A stretch of DNA of 64,000 bases from JBFHRE01 sp041746105 (GCA_041746105.1 JBGTHP010000009.1:1-64000); one strand, 5' to 3'; shown: positions 16,778 to 26,240, counted from the stretch's first letter. Program-made: numbers and translations. The notes: generated by a model from the sequence alone, not told the origin.

Positions 16778-17956
16778 TCAGTTTGAGCGAGCGACCGACC
16801 CGGCCGGCGTACACAGATAGTCGTATTCGACGATCGCCGGCGGCATGTCTTCATCCGCACAGGCTGGACATTCCGGATTTCGGCGCAACCGCAGATGGCG
16901 GAACTCCTGGGTCAAGGCGTCGTATGTCATGAGCTTGCCGGTCAACGGCTCACCGATGCCGAGGAGGAGTTTGATCGCCTCCATTGCCTCGATCGAACCG
17001 ATGATTCCAGGGAGAACCCCCAGAACGCCCGCCTCGGCGCATGACGGCGCCATTTCGGGCGGGGGCGGCTGCGGGAAGAGGCAGCGATAACACGGCCCTA
17101 CGTATGGATGGAACACGCTGGCCTGGCCCTCGAAGCGGAAGATGGCGCCATGGACGACCGGGATCCGAAGATGTAGGGAAGCGTCGTTGACGAGATAACG
17201 GGTTGGGAAATTGTCTCCCCCATCGACCACGACGTCGTAGCCGGACATGATCTGGAGGACGTTGTCGGCCGACAGTCTCTCCTGGTAGGGCTCGATCTTG
17301 ACGTCGGGGTTCAGTGCCTGCAGTGTTTCGCGAGCAGATTCGACCTTGGGCTGTCCGATCGAGTGCATCGAATGCAGGATCTGGCGCTGGAGGTTGGAGG
17401 CGTCAACGATGTCGAAATCGACGATCCCGATCGTGCCGACACCGGCCGCTGCCAGATACAGGGCTGCCGGTGAACCAAGGCCGCCGGCGCCGACCAGCAA
17501 CACCTTTGAGTCGAGCAGCTTGACCTGACCTTCTTCACCTACCTCAGGCAGGAGGGTGTGACGGGAGTAGCGGGTTTTCTGCTCCTTGTTCAGCGTCACA
17601 GGTGTGCGCCACGGCCTGCCTTCGGACTTCCATTGACCAAACCCGCCCGACATCGAAGAAACGTTCGGATATCCCATATCGATCAGGGATTTGGCGGCCA
17701 GAGCCGAACGAGCGCCGCCCGCACAGAACAGAATCAACTCGGTGGACCGGTCGGGAACGATCATCGCGATGTTGCCCTCGAGCAGACCCCGAGGGACCAG
17801 CCGGCTGCCTTCGATCGTGCCCTGCTCGTACTCGTCCGCCTCGCGCACATCGATCAACACGAAGTCCTCGCCGGGGCGCTCTTGGACGTCCGCGGGTGAA
17901 AACTCACGGATCTGCCGTTTGGCGGCAGCGATCATCTCCTGAAACGTCATCGACAT
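16778..17956 (-). CDS. Rhodanese-ThiF/MoeB fusion, sulfur-carrier activating enzyme (MoeZ-like, reversed order)
   Basis: A 392-residue two-domain enzyme that should adenylate the Gly-Gly end of a sulfur carrier such as CysO or MoaD and supply sulfur. Residues 10-115 are a rhodanese domain with catalytic C78 in LFCAGGARS. Residues 130-385 are an E1-like ThiF/MoeB domain with LLVGAGGLGSPAALYLAAAG, the adenylation site DVVVDGGDNFPTRYLVND, and two zinc CxxC pairs (CYRCLF and CPAC). In mycobacterial MoeZ and eukaryotic MOCS3 the rhodanese is C-terminal, so the order here is reversed. The start has GAGG 6 bases upstream. It is 66 bases ahead of DUF4395 and heads the cysteine operon. Confidence 0.9.
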   Translation of the reverse strand: MSMTFQEMIAAAKRQIREFSPADVQERPGEDFVLIDVREADEYEQGTIEGSRLVPRGLLEGNIAMIVPDRSTELILFCAGGARSALAAKSLIDMGYPNVSSMSGGFGQWKSEGRPWRTPVTLNKEQKTRYSRHTLLPEVGEEGQVKLLDSKVLLVGAGGLGSPAALYLAAAGVGTIGIVDFDIVDASNLQRQILHSMHSIGQPKVESARETLQALNPDVKIEPYQERLSADNVLQIMSGYDVVVDGGDNFPTRYLVNDASLHLRIPVVHGAIFRFEGQASVFHPYVGPCYRCLFPQPPPPEMAPSCAEAGVLGVLPGIIGSIEAMEAIKLLLGIGEPLTGKLMTYDALTQEFRHLRLRRNPECPACADEDMPPAIVEYDYLCTPAGSVARSN

Positions 17957-18013
17957 GGTGTCCTCGGGAGTCTTACGAGATAGAAGAACCGCTGCAAGTT
18001 TTTCTTATTCCTG

Positions 18014-18478
18014 TCAACCCCCGGCGGCGGCGCCTGCGGCGATGCGGCGGCGGCGGACCGTGGCCCACAGAGCGAGAAGGATCGCGGCCGCCGGTACGTC
18101 ATCGGGTGCCTCGGCCACCAGCGTCCGCGTCAACAGGGTTCGGAGCCGGATCACTCCCACCTTCTCGCCTCCGTCGAACATGTCTGTCCGATAACCGAAG
18201 AATGGTGCCTGCAAATCCAGACTTCCGCCGGGCCATTCGAGGGTCGAGGCCCACCGCATCGGCCCGGCGCGGCGGATCGTGGCCAGTGTCGAGGAGGCCG
18301 ATTCGATCTGAAAGGTCAACACCGCCACTCGTCTGATGAACAGCTCTTCTCCGTCCCATCCCGCCTGACCGCTAGGTCTGAATGCCCGGTGCCGGACATA
18401 TCCCCGCTCGGCTCCATCGGCGCGGACAACAAAGTGAAAGGTGAACGGGTTGGTCGGACTGGCCACGTATTCGATCAT
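18014..18478 (-). CDS. Hypothetical protein downstream of Nudix gene
   Basis: A 154-residue protein I do not recognise. It is mostly beta-strand-like (PFTFHFVVRADGAERGYVRH, LFIRRVAVLTFQIE), and the C-terminus has a hydrophobic run (AAAILLALWATVRRRR) that could be a membrane anchor. The ATG at 18478 overlaps the Nudix stop by 4 bases (ATGA), which supports a real coupled gene; the open frame upstream of that is not coding. A role linked to the Nudix hydrolase is possible but unproven. Confidence 0.55.
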   Translation of the reverse strand: MIEYVASPTNPFTFHFVVRADGAERGYVRHRAFRPSGQAGWDGEELFIRRVAVLTFQIESASSTLATIRRAGPMRWASTLEWPGGSLDLQAPFFGYRTDMFDGGEKVGVIRLRTLLTRTLVAEAPDDVPAAAILLALWATVRRRRIAAGAAAGG

Positions 18479-19011
18479 TGAGGATCCCCAAGCCCGAGCA
18501 GCGAACGGGTCATCCAGGCGGTGGCACCCCACAACACCTCGCCATCGATGTCGTAGAACCAGACTTTGCGGCCGTTCCACCGTTCGAACCGCCATCGTTC
18601 CTCATCCAACAGTTCCGACACCAACGGTGTGATGATCTTGTCGACCTCGCGTTCTGAGGGCACCAGGTCGGGAACGCCCGCGAGACGCCCCACGACCGGC
18701 ACCACCATCAATGAGTATTCGACTGTGTGGACCTGCGGGAGAAAACCAAGAACCTCGACTGCCGAAGGGTCGAGACCCACCTCTTCGTGCGCCTCTCGGA
18801 GAGCAGTGTCAACCGGACCGCCGTCTCCGGGGTCGGGCCGTCCTCCCGGAAATGCGAGATGGCCGGCGTGAGTTGGCATCGTCATCGGCCGTTTGGTCAG
18901 AATCAGCCTGGCATCGTCGCCTTCCGGGTAGAGGGCGGCGAGAACGGCAGCCAGCGGAACCTCGGATGCGGGCGGGGGCTCGAGAGTTGTTCTCAACAGG
19001 TGCCAGACCAC
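18475..19011 (-). CDS. Nudix hydrolase, CoA-pyrophosphatase-like
   Basis: A 178-residue Nudix enzyme. The Nudix box is GGRPDPGDGGPVDTALREAH followed by EEVGLD, and the preceding LILTKRPMTMPTHAGHLAFP fits the NuCoA signature LLTxRSxxLxxHxGxxxFPGG of coenzyme A pyrophosphatases. It would split CoA or oxidised CoA into phosphopantetheine and 3',5'-ADP. The family length and core residues are intact. It overlaps the next gene by 4 bases and follows the AlkP-fold gene by 30 bases. Confidence 0.85.
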   Translation of the reverse strand: MVWHLLRTTLEPPPASEVPLAAVLAALYPEGDDARLILTKRPMTMPTHAGHLAFPGGRPDPGDGGPVDTALREAHEEVGLDPSAVEVLGFLPQVHTVEYSLMVVPVVGRLAGVPDLVPSEREVDKIITPLVSELLDEERWRFERWNGRKVWFYDIDGEVLWGATAWMTRSLLGLGDPQ

Positions 19012-19041
19012 GGCACCATCCTATGACCCGACCGGAGACCG

Positions 19042-19863
19042 TCAGAACGGAACTTCGAGGCAGCCGGCGGCCTCCTCCGGGATCCCGCCAACACCGAGAG
19101 CGTTCCAGGCCGTGGGGGCGACACGGGTGTTGGGGACGACCTGCCCGGTGTCACCGAGACCCGATCCGGACGCCGGCACCACATAGAGCGGAGTCTCGAC
19201 CACCTCGGGTTCGGTTCCGCCATGCCCGCCATCGGGACGGTGTCCATGATCCGATGTGACCATGACGACATATCCGGCCGCCGTCCACGCTGGAACCGCG
19301 GTCGCCAACAGGGCATCCTGGAGTTCGATCGCCGCCGCGTACTGGCCCGACCGGCCCCCGTGGGCATGGCCGGCCAGGTCACAACCCATCGGGTGGATGA
19401 GCACATAGGAGGGCTGATAGCGGCCGATCACGGTGGCTGCCCTCGCAAAAATTTCTTGGTCGGGCTCCTCGTCGGTGAAATAGAACCGCCCGTTGTTGAT
19501 GAAACCCGAGGGATCGATCACTTCGGTGTCGAGCGACGGATCAAAAGGAGACCGAACGTAGAGCTCGCTGAACCACGAATAGGCGACGGCGGCCGTCGTC
19601 AATCCGCTCCCGACCGCCATGGAGAACGTGTTTGGCCGGTTGCTCGATCTGGCCACGAGGTTGGAGGTGACACCGTGAACCGAAGGCACAACTCCGGTGT
19701 GGAGCGTCTCGTAATTCGGCCTCGAATTGGTCGGCAGCGAAGAAAGACTGGTGAACCTGCTGGCCCGCCCTTCCAAAACCATGTGCTCCATGAAACCCAT
19801 CGAGACCCGCGCCGCGGCATCGCCAAGGCCGTCACACAGCACCAATATCACGCCTCGTCCCAC
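19042..19863 (-). CDS. Alkaline-phosphatase-superfamily phosphodiesterase (nucleotide pyrophosphatase-like)
   Basis: A 273-residue enzyme of the AlkP superfamily. The first metal Asp is in ILVLCDGLGD, the nucleophile region is LPTNSRPNYETLHTG, and the distal metal ligands are in DLAGHAHGG and TSDHGHRPDGGHGG. These indicate a two-metal phosphatase or phosphodiesterase; the substrate is unknown. The start is GTG at 19863 with AAGGA 6 bases upstream. It is divergent from the GNAT gene. A second, more distant AlkP-fold gene is at 31716. Confidence 0.82.
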   Translation of the reverse strand: MGRGVILVLCDGLGDAAARVSMGFMEHMVLEGRASRFTSLSSLPTNSRPNYETLHTGVVPSVHGVTSNLVARSSNRPNTFSMAVGSGLTTAAVAYSWFSELYVRSPFDPSLDTEVIDPSGFINNGRFYFTDEEPDQEIFARAATVIGRYQPSYVLIHPMGCDLAGHAHGGRSGQYAAAIELQDALLATAVPAWTAAGYVVMVTSDHGHRPDGGHGGTEPEVVETPLYVVPASGSGLGDTGQVVPNTRVAPTAWNALGVGGIPEEAAGCLEVPF

Positions 19864-19989
19864 GAAAGTCCTTTCGATTTCATGCGTCGACCCGTCAGGG
19901 CCGATGCGGCAGATTAGGGAGAACCGACCGAACCGGTATCACCGTCCACCGGGTCTCGGTCGAGGAGCCGCCTATAAGCTGGCCGGCAC

Positions 19990-20571
19990 ATGGTTCCCGA
20001 TACCCTCACCACCGAGCGCTTCATCCTCAAACGTTTCGGCAAGCGAGACGCAGATCCACTGCTGGCCGCCGTCCACGCCTCCCTCCCAGAACTCTCCCAA
20101 TGGATGCCATGGGCCCACAACCAGTACGGACGCGATGACGCCGCCGGCTTTGTTCGCGACTCGCAGATGAGTTGGAAGGAGGGAAGGGCGTACGACTTCG
20201 CCATCCGCCGACCTGATGCCACTGAACGCCACCTGGGCAACGTGTCGATCTGGAGTGTGTCGAGACTCGGCCGGGTCGCCGAGATCGGTTATTGGACAAG
20301 GACAGAAGACACCGCTTGCGGAATCGCCACGGAAGTCACAGGCAGGATGCTGCGAGTCGGGTTCGACGATCTCAACATGCACAAAATCAACCTGAGAATT
20401 GCCGTCGGGAACAAGCACTCGGAGCGAGTTGCCGAAAAACTCGGGTTCACACGAGAAGGGGTCTTGCGAGAGGAGTTGATGATCCAGAGCAAGTGGGTGG
20501 ACCACACTCTGTTCTCGCTCCTCGAGTCTGAGTGGAGGGCGGCGCGAAAACAGCCGATCACACGCTCTTGA
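19990..20571 (+). CDS. GNAT N-acetyltransferase, RimJ/RimL-like
   Basis: A 193-residue GNAT enzyme. It has the family N-terminus LTTERFILKRFGKRDADPL, the acetyl-CoA loop region GIATEVTGRMLRVGFDDL, and the C-terminal AVGNKHSERVAEKLGFTREG. RimL-like proteins acetylate N-terminal amines or small amines; the target is not visible. It converges on nuoN with only 4 bases between the stops. Confidence 0.85.
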   Translation: MVPDTLTTERFILKRFGKRDADPLLAAVHASLPELSQWMPWAHNQYGRDDAAGFVRDSQMSWKEGRAYDFAIRRPDATERHLGNVSIWSVSRLGRVAEIGYWTRTEDTACGIATEVTGRMLRVGFDDLNMHKINLRIAVGNKHSERVAEKLGFTREGVLREELMIQSKWVDHTLFSLLESEWRAARKQPITRS

Positions 20572-20575
20572 AGAT

Positions 20576-22078
20576 TCAGCTCCCGGTGATGGCGAGCAAC
20601 GTCCTGGTCGCTTCTCCAAAGAAGTCGGGGATGTTGGGCAGCACGCCCATGACCACAGTGACAATCGCTGCCAGCGACAGGACCAGCACGAGCGAACCCG
20701 CCGGCGCCTCGACTTCGATTCTCGTGTCCTCAGGCGCCTCGTCGAACCAAACTGCCTTTGCCACCTTGGCGTAATAGGCGAAGGCAATCACGGTGTTGAC
20801 GGCGGCGATTCCAGCGAGCACATAGGCCCACGTCCCGCCGGACTGGATGGCGCTGGTGAACATCTTGAACTTGGCGTACCACCCCGCCAGCGGCGGGATC
20901 CCGGCCAATGAGAAGAAGAAGATGGAGGCGAGCACTCCGAGCCTCGGATCCAGCCTCCCCAAACCTGCCCACTCGTCGATCACGGCGCTGCCAACCCTCT
21001 TGACGCCGAGGATGACAACGGCGAAAGCTCCAAGGTTCATGAGCGAATAGATGACGAGGTACACCACCGTGGCCTCGAGACCGGCGGCCAGCGACGTCCC
21101 CCCGGAGACCGCCGCCGCGGCGAAGGGGACGAGCATGAAACCGGCCTGCGAGATCGATGAGTAGGCCAGCAGCCGAACGATGTTGGTCTGTCGCAGCGCC
21201 GCCAGGTTGGCGACGGTCATGGAGAGTGCAGCCATGATCCAGATCGCAGGTCCCCACACCGACACCATCGACGGCACCGCCAGGTAGACGAACACGAACA
21301 TCGCAACAAACCCGGCGGCTTTAGAACTGACAGAGAGGTATGCCGTCACCGGGATCGGCGCGCCCTCGTAGGTGTCAGGCGCCCAGAAGTGGAAGGGAAC
21401 GGCGGAGACCTTGAATCCAAAGCCGACCATCACGAATATCACGCCGAGCGTGATCAGGGGTCCCATCGTCGCAGAGCCCTGTAGATCGGCGACAGCGCTC
21501 GCAATATCGGCGAATTGAATCGAGCCCGTGGCTCCAAACAACATCGACATTCCCCACAACATGATGGCGGTCGAGAGAACACCGAGAATGAAATACTTCA
21601 GAGACGCCTCGTTCGAGCGAAGGTCACCTTTCCGCCAGCCGGCCAGCATGAACAATGGCGCAGTGGTCAATTCGAGGCCGATGAACAGAATGATCAGATC
21701 CCGAGCCGAGGCCATCACCACCGATCCGAGGATGGAGCTGAGGATCAAGAAGTAGTACTCGCCCTGGTAGTACCGATCGGATTCGATGTAGCCGACCGAC
21801 ATGATCAGGACGATGTAGCCGGAAACCACAAACAGACCTTTGAGCACGAGCGCGAAGTCGTCAACGACGTACGAGCCGTCAAACATCGAAATCGGACCGT
21901 CGGCGACGGCTAGGAGAATGAGTGGGATCGCTGCCAGGGTGAGGCCAACAACCGCCACGGCACCCGTGAAGTACTTCAATCGGCGAGGCAGCACCAGGTC
22001 GAGGGCGAGCACGCCGAGGAGACTGACAATCAACACCAACTCCGGGGCTATCGCCAGATAGTCGATGTCGTATTTCAT
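20576..22078 (-). CDS. nuoN: Complex I subunit NuoN
   Basis: A 500-residue antiporter-like membrane subunit, one of three proton-pumping units of complex I (with NuoL and NuoM). Hallmarks are LFIGLELTTAPLFMLAGWRK with the conserved Glu on helix 5, the helix-7/8 Lys region VPFHFWAPDTYEGAP, and RLLAYSSISQAGFML. It is the last gene of the nuo operon, 37 bases after nuoM. The length is normal for actinobacteria. Confidence 0.95.
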   Translation of the reverse strand: MKYDIDYLAIAPELVLIVSLLGVLALDLVLPRRLKYFTGAVAVVGLTLAAIPLILLAVADGPISMFDGSYVVDDFALVLKGLFVVSGYIVLIMSVGYIESDRYYQGEYYFLILSSILGSVVMASARDLIILFIGLELTTAPLFMLAGWRKGDLRSNEASLKYFILGVLSTAIMLWGMSMLFGATGSIQFADIASAVADLQGSATMGPLITLGVIFVMVGFGFKVSAVPFHFWAPDTYEGAPIPVTAYLSVSSKAAGFVAMFVFVYLAVPSMVSVWGPAIWIMAALSMTVANLAALRQTNIVRLLAYSSISQAGFMLVPFAAAAVSGGTSLAAGLEATVVYLVIYSLMNLGAFAVVILGVKRVGSAVIDEWAGLGRLDPRLGVLASIFFFSLAGIPPLAGWYAKFKMFTSAIQSGGTWAYVLAGIAAVNTVIAFAYYAKVAKAVWFDEAPEDTRIEVEAPAGSLVLVLSLAAIVTVVMGVLPNIPDFFGEATRTLLAITGS

Positions 22079-22115
22079 GTCTGGACCTGGCCGCTAGGGC
22101 CGCGCGATATCTTCA

Positions 22116-23738
22116 TCAGCCCCCCAGAACTCCGCGGGCGGCGGTGGCACCTGAGTCGAATGCGGTCTGCACCAGCGACACGACGGCGTCGTTGGAAGCT
22201 CCAAGCACGATCTTGGGGTAGACGCCTATCACGACGATCAGGATCATCAGCGGCACCCAGGCCGCCATCTCGAAACGGTCGACGTCATGGAATTCATGAC
22301 CGACCCACTCCTCCCCTGGCTCGCCCAGATTGACCTTTTGCAGCATCCACAAGAGATACCCGGCGGTCAGCACGGTCCCGATCGCGCCGATGACCATGAC
22401 CGTCCTGAACAACCCGCTGCTGAGTCCGGTCAACGGGTTGAACGCGCCGAGCAAAGCCATGAACTCACCCCAGAATCCGGCCAGCCCCGGAAGCCCGAGA
22501 GAGGCCATTGCGGTGAAGCTGAGAATTGCACCCATCTTGGGCATCAGTGTCTGGTTGCCGCCGAGACGGCCCATCTCCCTCGTGTGATAACGATGCGACA
22601 TCGAACCGGCGAGAAAGAACAACAGACCCGTGATCAGTCCGTGGGCCACCATCCCGATGATGGCGGCGTTGATCCCGACATCGGTGAGAGTGGCGATGCC
22701 GAGCATCACAAATCCCATGTGCCCCACCGAGGAAAAGGCGATGAGACGTTTCATGTCGCTCTGAGCGAGACAGGCCAAAGAACCGTAGATGATCCCGATC
22801 ACGGCGAGGATCGCGATGGCGGGCGCCCAGTCTCGCGCCGAGTCGGGGAGGATCGGCAACGCGATTCGGATGAAACCATAAGAGCCCAGTTTCAGGAGGA
22901 TCGCCGCCAGCAAAACCGACCCAACGGTGGGGGCGGCGGTATGGGCGTCGGGGAGCCAGGTGTGGAACGGCCACATCGGCACCTTCACCGCAAACCCAAG
23001 GAAGAGGGCCCCAAACACCAAGCCCCCGATGCTCCATACAGCAGGCGAAAAGGCACCCGAGGCACCAAGGGCGGCAAGGGTGGGGATATCGAAGGTGCGG
23101 TCGGCGACTTCACCTGCGCGGAAATAGATGGCGAGGAAACCAAGAAGCATGAACGCGGAGCCGAACAGCGTGAACAGGAAGAACTTGATCGAGGCATAAA
23201 GCCGTGTCGGGACCTCCCTCGTGAATCCCGGGATCTTGCGCATCGATTTGTCACCCCAGATCCCGATCATGAAGTACATCGGGAGCAGGACCACCTCGAA
23301 GAAGATGAAGAAGAGAACCAGATCGAGAGCGACGAAGGTGCCGTTCATTCCCGCCCCGAGGATCAGCATCAACACGAGGAAGCCTCGGGGGTTTCGTGGC
23401 TCCTCCCAGTGGTCCCATGAGTAGATGATCGCCAGCACCATGATGAAGGTCGACAAGACGAGCAACGGGAGACTGATCCCGTCGACGCCGATGTGATAGT
23501 TGGCGCCGATCGCGCTGATCCACGCGAGCGAAGTGTCGAACTGGTATTTGTCGGCGGCGCCGAGGTCAAAACCAAACGCAACAACCAGCGATAACGCAAA
23601 GGTGACGACAGAAACCGCCAAGGCCAGTTGCTTGATGAGTTCTTCCTTTTCCTTCGGGATGAGCATCAGCCCCAACGCCGCAGCCAGCGGCAGGAATATG
23701 ATCAGGCTGAGGGCGCCGCCGTTCTCGAACCAGTTCAT
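22116..23738 (-). CDS. nuoM: Complex I subunit NuoM
   Basis: A 540-residue antiporter-like subunit. Diagnostic segments are FFIFFEVVLLPMYFMIGIWG (conserved helix-5 Glu), KVPMWPFHTWLPDAHTAAPT, and LIAFSSVGHMGFVMLG. About 14 membrane helices are visible. The start has GAGG followed by CGAGAAACG upstream. A 67-base spacer separates it from nuoL. Confidence 0.95.
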   Translation of the reverse strand: MNWFENGGALSLIIFLPLAAALGLMLIPKEKEELIKQLALAVSVVTFALSLVVAFGFDLGAADKYQFDTSLAWISAIGANYHIGVDGISLPLLVLSTFIMVLAIIYSWDHWEEPRNPRGFLVLMLILGAGMNGTFVALDLVLFFIFFEVVLLPMYFMIGIWGDKSMRKIPGFTREVPTRLYASIKFFLFTLFGSAFMLLGFLAIYFRAGEVADRTFDIPTLAALGASGAFSPAVWSIGGLVFGALFLGFAVKVPMWPFHTWLPDAHTAAPTVGSVLLAAILLKLGSYGFIRIALPILPDSARDWAPAIAILAVIGIIYGSLACLAQSDMKRLIAFSSVGHMGFVMLGIATLTDVGINAAIIGMVAHGLITGLLFFLAGSMSHRYHTREMGRLGGNQTLMPKMGAILSFTAMASLGLPGLAGFWGEFMALLGAFNPLTGLSSGLFRTVMVIGAIGTVLTAGYLLWMLQKVNLGEPGEEWVGHEFHDVDRFEMAAWVPLMILIVVIGVYPKIVLGASNDAVVSLVQTAFDSGATAARGVLGG

Positions 23739-23805
23739 CGTTTCTCGCCTCTCTCTGTCTCTTGGAAATCGGTTTGGAGTCGCCGCCGGGCGAAACGTGT
23801 ATCGG

Positions 23806-25878
23806 TCATGCCGCCACCACCACGATCAACACCAGCACAAGCGCCCCGACCACGAAGCCGGTGGCATAGTTCTGGACCCTGCCGGTCTGGAGCCGGCTCA
23901 GGGCGCGGCCGGCGGAGTCGCTGCCGGCGGCGATGCCATTGAAGATCCCGTCGACGCCGCGCTGGTCGAGTCCGTTGTAGACCAGCCCACCGAGCGCCTT
24001 CACGACCGCCCCTACCCCGTTCACGACACCGTCGATCACATAGGTGTTGATCCAGTTGACGGCGCGAGCGGTCGGGCCCTTGATGAAACCGGTCACGCCC
24101 AGCGCCGCATGATCCATGTAGTACTTCTGACGGAGGAGCGGGTAGAGCACGGGCACCTCGACTTTGTCCCTGGCTGCCTGCGTCTCTGCGTCGCGTCCGA
24201 AAATCAGCCAGCCGACGATTATCCCTCCGAGTCCCGCAGCCAACCCGAACGCGGCGAGTCTCCAATCGATGGCTTCGGCGTGGTGATCACCCATGGGGAC
24301 CGACCGCGCCCCGACCCATTCGGTGAAGTTGCCAAGCCCACCCAACTTGACGCCTGGGACGTTGAAGAAACCGACGATCACAGAAGGCACTGCCAGTGCG
24401 ATCAGCGGGGTGGTCATGATCGACGGCGACTCATGAGGCTGACCGTGACCCTTGTATGTCCCAAAGAAGGTGAGGGCCACCGCCCTCGTCATGTAGAAAG
24501 CCGTCACGAAGGCACCGGCGACGGCGATCCACATCACGGCCTGATAACCCTCGTAATCGAGGGTTGCCAGGATCTCGTCCTTCGACCAGAACCCGGCGAG
24601 GGGGATGATGCCGGCCAACGCCAACGAACCGATCGAAAACGTCCAGAACGTCGTGGGCATGTCCTTGCGGAGCCCGCCCATATCGCTCATGTTGTTGGAG
24701 TGAACCGCATGGATCACGGAACCAGCACCAAGGAACAACAGCGCCTTGAAGAAGGCATGAGTGAACAGATGGAACAACCCGGCCGTATAACCCCCGGCGG
24801 CCACTGCCGTCATCATGTAACCCAGTTGGGACACGGTCGAGTAGGCCAGAACCTTCTTGATGTCGTCGGCGACCAACGCCAGAAGACCCATGCCAAAGAG
24901 GGTGATCGCACCCACGATCACCATCAATCCGCGAACGTCGAGGCTGCCCAGGATCTCGATGTCTCCAGCCAGATTCTGATAGAGCGGGAATGTACGAGCC
25001 ATCAAGTAGATCCCGGCGGTCACCATCGTCGCAGCATGCATCAAGGCCGAGACCGGAGTAGGCCCTGCCATGGCGTCGGGCAGCCAGATGTGGAGCGGGA
25101 ACTGGGCCGACTTGCCCATCGCGCCAAAGAACAGCAGCAAACCCGCCGCCGCCGCCACGCCGGCAAGGACGGCATCTCCCTCTACTGCCGCCCGTTCCAA
25201 AGTGGAGAAGCGGAAGTCCCCGAGCGAGAGCCCAACATAGATGGCACCCAGGACGAGGCCAACGTCGGCCACCTTGTTGACGAGGAATGCCTTTATCGCC
25301 GCAGACGAATTCTCCTTCTGCTCCCAGTAATGCCCGATGAGCAGATACGAGGCGACCCCCACCCCCTCCCAGCCAATGATCAGTTGCACCAGGTTGGCTG
25401 AACCAACCAGGACCAGCATCGAACCGGCAAAGAGACACAGCGAAGCAAAAAACCAGGTCACCCTGACGTCGCCGTGCATGTATCCGACGGCGTACAAAAA
25501 CACCAGAAGGCCGACGAAAGAGACGACGAAATACATCATGATCGACAAGCCATCAACGACCCAGCCGAGTTCGAAGATGAGGTTCTTTCCCTCCCACAAG
25601 CCGATCTTGGCGATCTCGAAATGTTCCTCGTGGAAGATTCCCTCCACCATGTTGGAGATGAACAACGCCGTGGCCATCACCAGGTTCACCGCCATCGCTC
25701 CGATGGCGAATTCTGCCCCCTTGTATTTCATGTGTTTTCCGCGCCAGATGATGAGGAGAAAAGCCGCAAAGGGAAGAACGAGCATCAACCCGGCCCATTG
25801 CGCCAGCACCCCACCAGAGGCGAGTTCCACCGCCCCATGCGGAGCCTCCTCAGCCGCCAAAACAAAAACCGATTTCAT
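23806..25878 (-). CDS. nuoL: Complex I subunit NuoL
   Basis: A 690-residue antiporter-like subunit with the long C-terminal lateral-helix region (from about residue 520 onward) typical of NuoL. Core motifs are GWEGVGVASYLLIGHYWEQK, FPLHIWLPDAMAGPTPVSAL and AYSTVSQLGYMM. The N-terminus has a short polar stretch (AAEEAPHGAVELASGG) before the first conserved helix. Directly upstream, between it and nuoK, lie five copies of GGTGACG, so its ribosome site (CCAGGCGAT) is poor and abuts the repeat. Confidence 0.95.
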   Translation of the reverse strand: MKSVFVLAAEEAPHGAVELASGGVLAQWAGLMLVLPFAAFLLIIWRGKHMKYKGAEFAIGAMAVNLVMATALFISNMVEGIFHEEHFEIAKIGLWEGKNLIFELGWVVDGLSIMMYFVVSFVGLLVFLYAVGYMHGDVRVTWFFASLCLFAGSMLVLVGSANLVQLIIGWEGVGVASYLLIGHYWEQKENSSAAIKAFLVNKVADVGLVLGAIYVGLSLGDFRFSTLERAAVEGDAVLAGVAAAAGLLLFFGAMGKSAQFPLHIWLPDAMAGPTPVSALMHAATMVTAGIYLMARTFPLYQNLAGDIEILGSLDVRGLMVIVGAITLFGMGLLALVADDIKKVLAYSTVSQLGYMMTAVAAGGYTAGLFHLFTHAFFKALLFLGAGSVIHAVHSNNMSDMGGLRKDMPTTFWTFSIGSLALAGIIPLAGFWSKDEILATLDYEGYQAVMWIAVAGAFVTAFYMTRAVALTFFGTYKGHGQPHESPSIMTTPLIALAVPSVIVGFFNVPGVKLGGLGNFTEWVGARSVPMGDHHAEAIDWRLAAFGLAAGLGGIIVGWLIFGRDAETQAARDKVEVPVLYPLLRQKYYMDHAALGVTGFIKGPTARAVNWINTYVIDGVVNGVGAVVKALGGLVYNGLDQRGVDGIFNGIAAGSDSAGRALSRLQTGRVQNYATGFVVGALVLVLIVVVAA

Positions 25879-25890
25879 GAGCGATCGCCT

Positions 25891-25925
25891 GGTGACGGGT
25901 GACGGGTGACGGGTGACGGGTGACG
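25891..25925. repeat. Heptamer array, 5 x GGTGACG
   Basis: Five perfect head-to-tail copies of ggtgacg fill the gap between the nuoL start (25878) and the nuoK stop (25930). Period 7 would shift reading frames if it changed copy number inside a gene, but here it is intergenic. On the nuo transcript it reads CGTCACC repeated. Confidence 0.95.
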
Positions 25926-25929
25926 CATA

Positions 25930-26235
25930 TCAGTACTTCATCAGGTCGAAGTCGTCGACGTTGGCGGATTGACGGTTGCGGAAGATGAGAAGGACGATGG
26001 CCAGACCGATCCCGACCTCGGCCGCGGCGACTGTGATGACAAAGAGCGAGAATATCTGGCCAACCGCCATCGACGACCGCAGGGCCGCCTCGAACGCAAC
26101 CAGGTTGATGTTGACCGCATTCAGCATCAATTCGACCGCCAGCAGCACCATGACCACGTTGCGCCGCACCAGCAGGCCATAAACCCCGAGCGAAAACAAC
26201 AAGGCCGCAATCAGCAGGAACTGGTTGACCATCAT
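25930..26235 (-). CDS. nuoK: Complex I subunit NuoK
   Basis: A 101-residue subunit with three membrane helices (QFLLIAALLFSLGVYGLL, then VVMVLLAVELMLNAVNINLV with the conserved Glu, then a third helix ending LLIFRNRQ). It works with NuoJ and NuoA at the membrane-arm junction of complex I. ATG 26235 or 26232 is likely; the frame reaches GTG 26247. Repeat patches lie on both sides of the gene. Confidence 0.93.
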   Translation of the reverse strand: MMVNQFLLIAALLFSLGVYGLLVRRNVVMVLLAVELMLNAVNINLVAFEAALRSSMAVGQIFSLFVITVAAAEVGIGLAIVLLIFRNRQSANVDDFDLMKY

Positions 26236-26240
26236 CGTAC

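Noticed and set aside
23500..25401. 633-codon open frame antisense to nuoL/nuoM, and a 377-codon one over nuoM
   Set aside because: Long stop-free frames opposite high-GC genes are common; the translation is rich in His/Arg/Asp/Gly with no domain, and it crosses the nuoM/nuoL junction.
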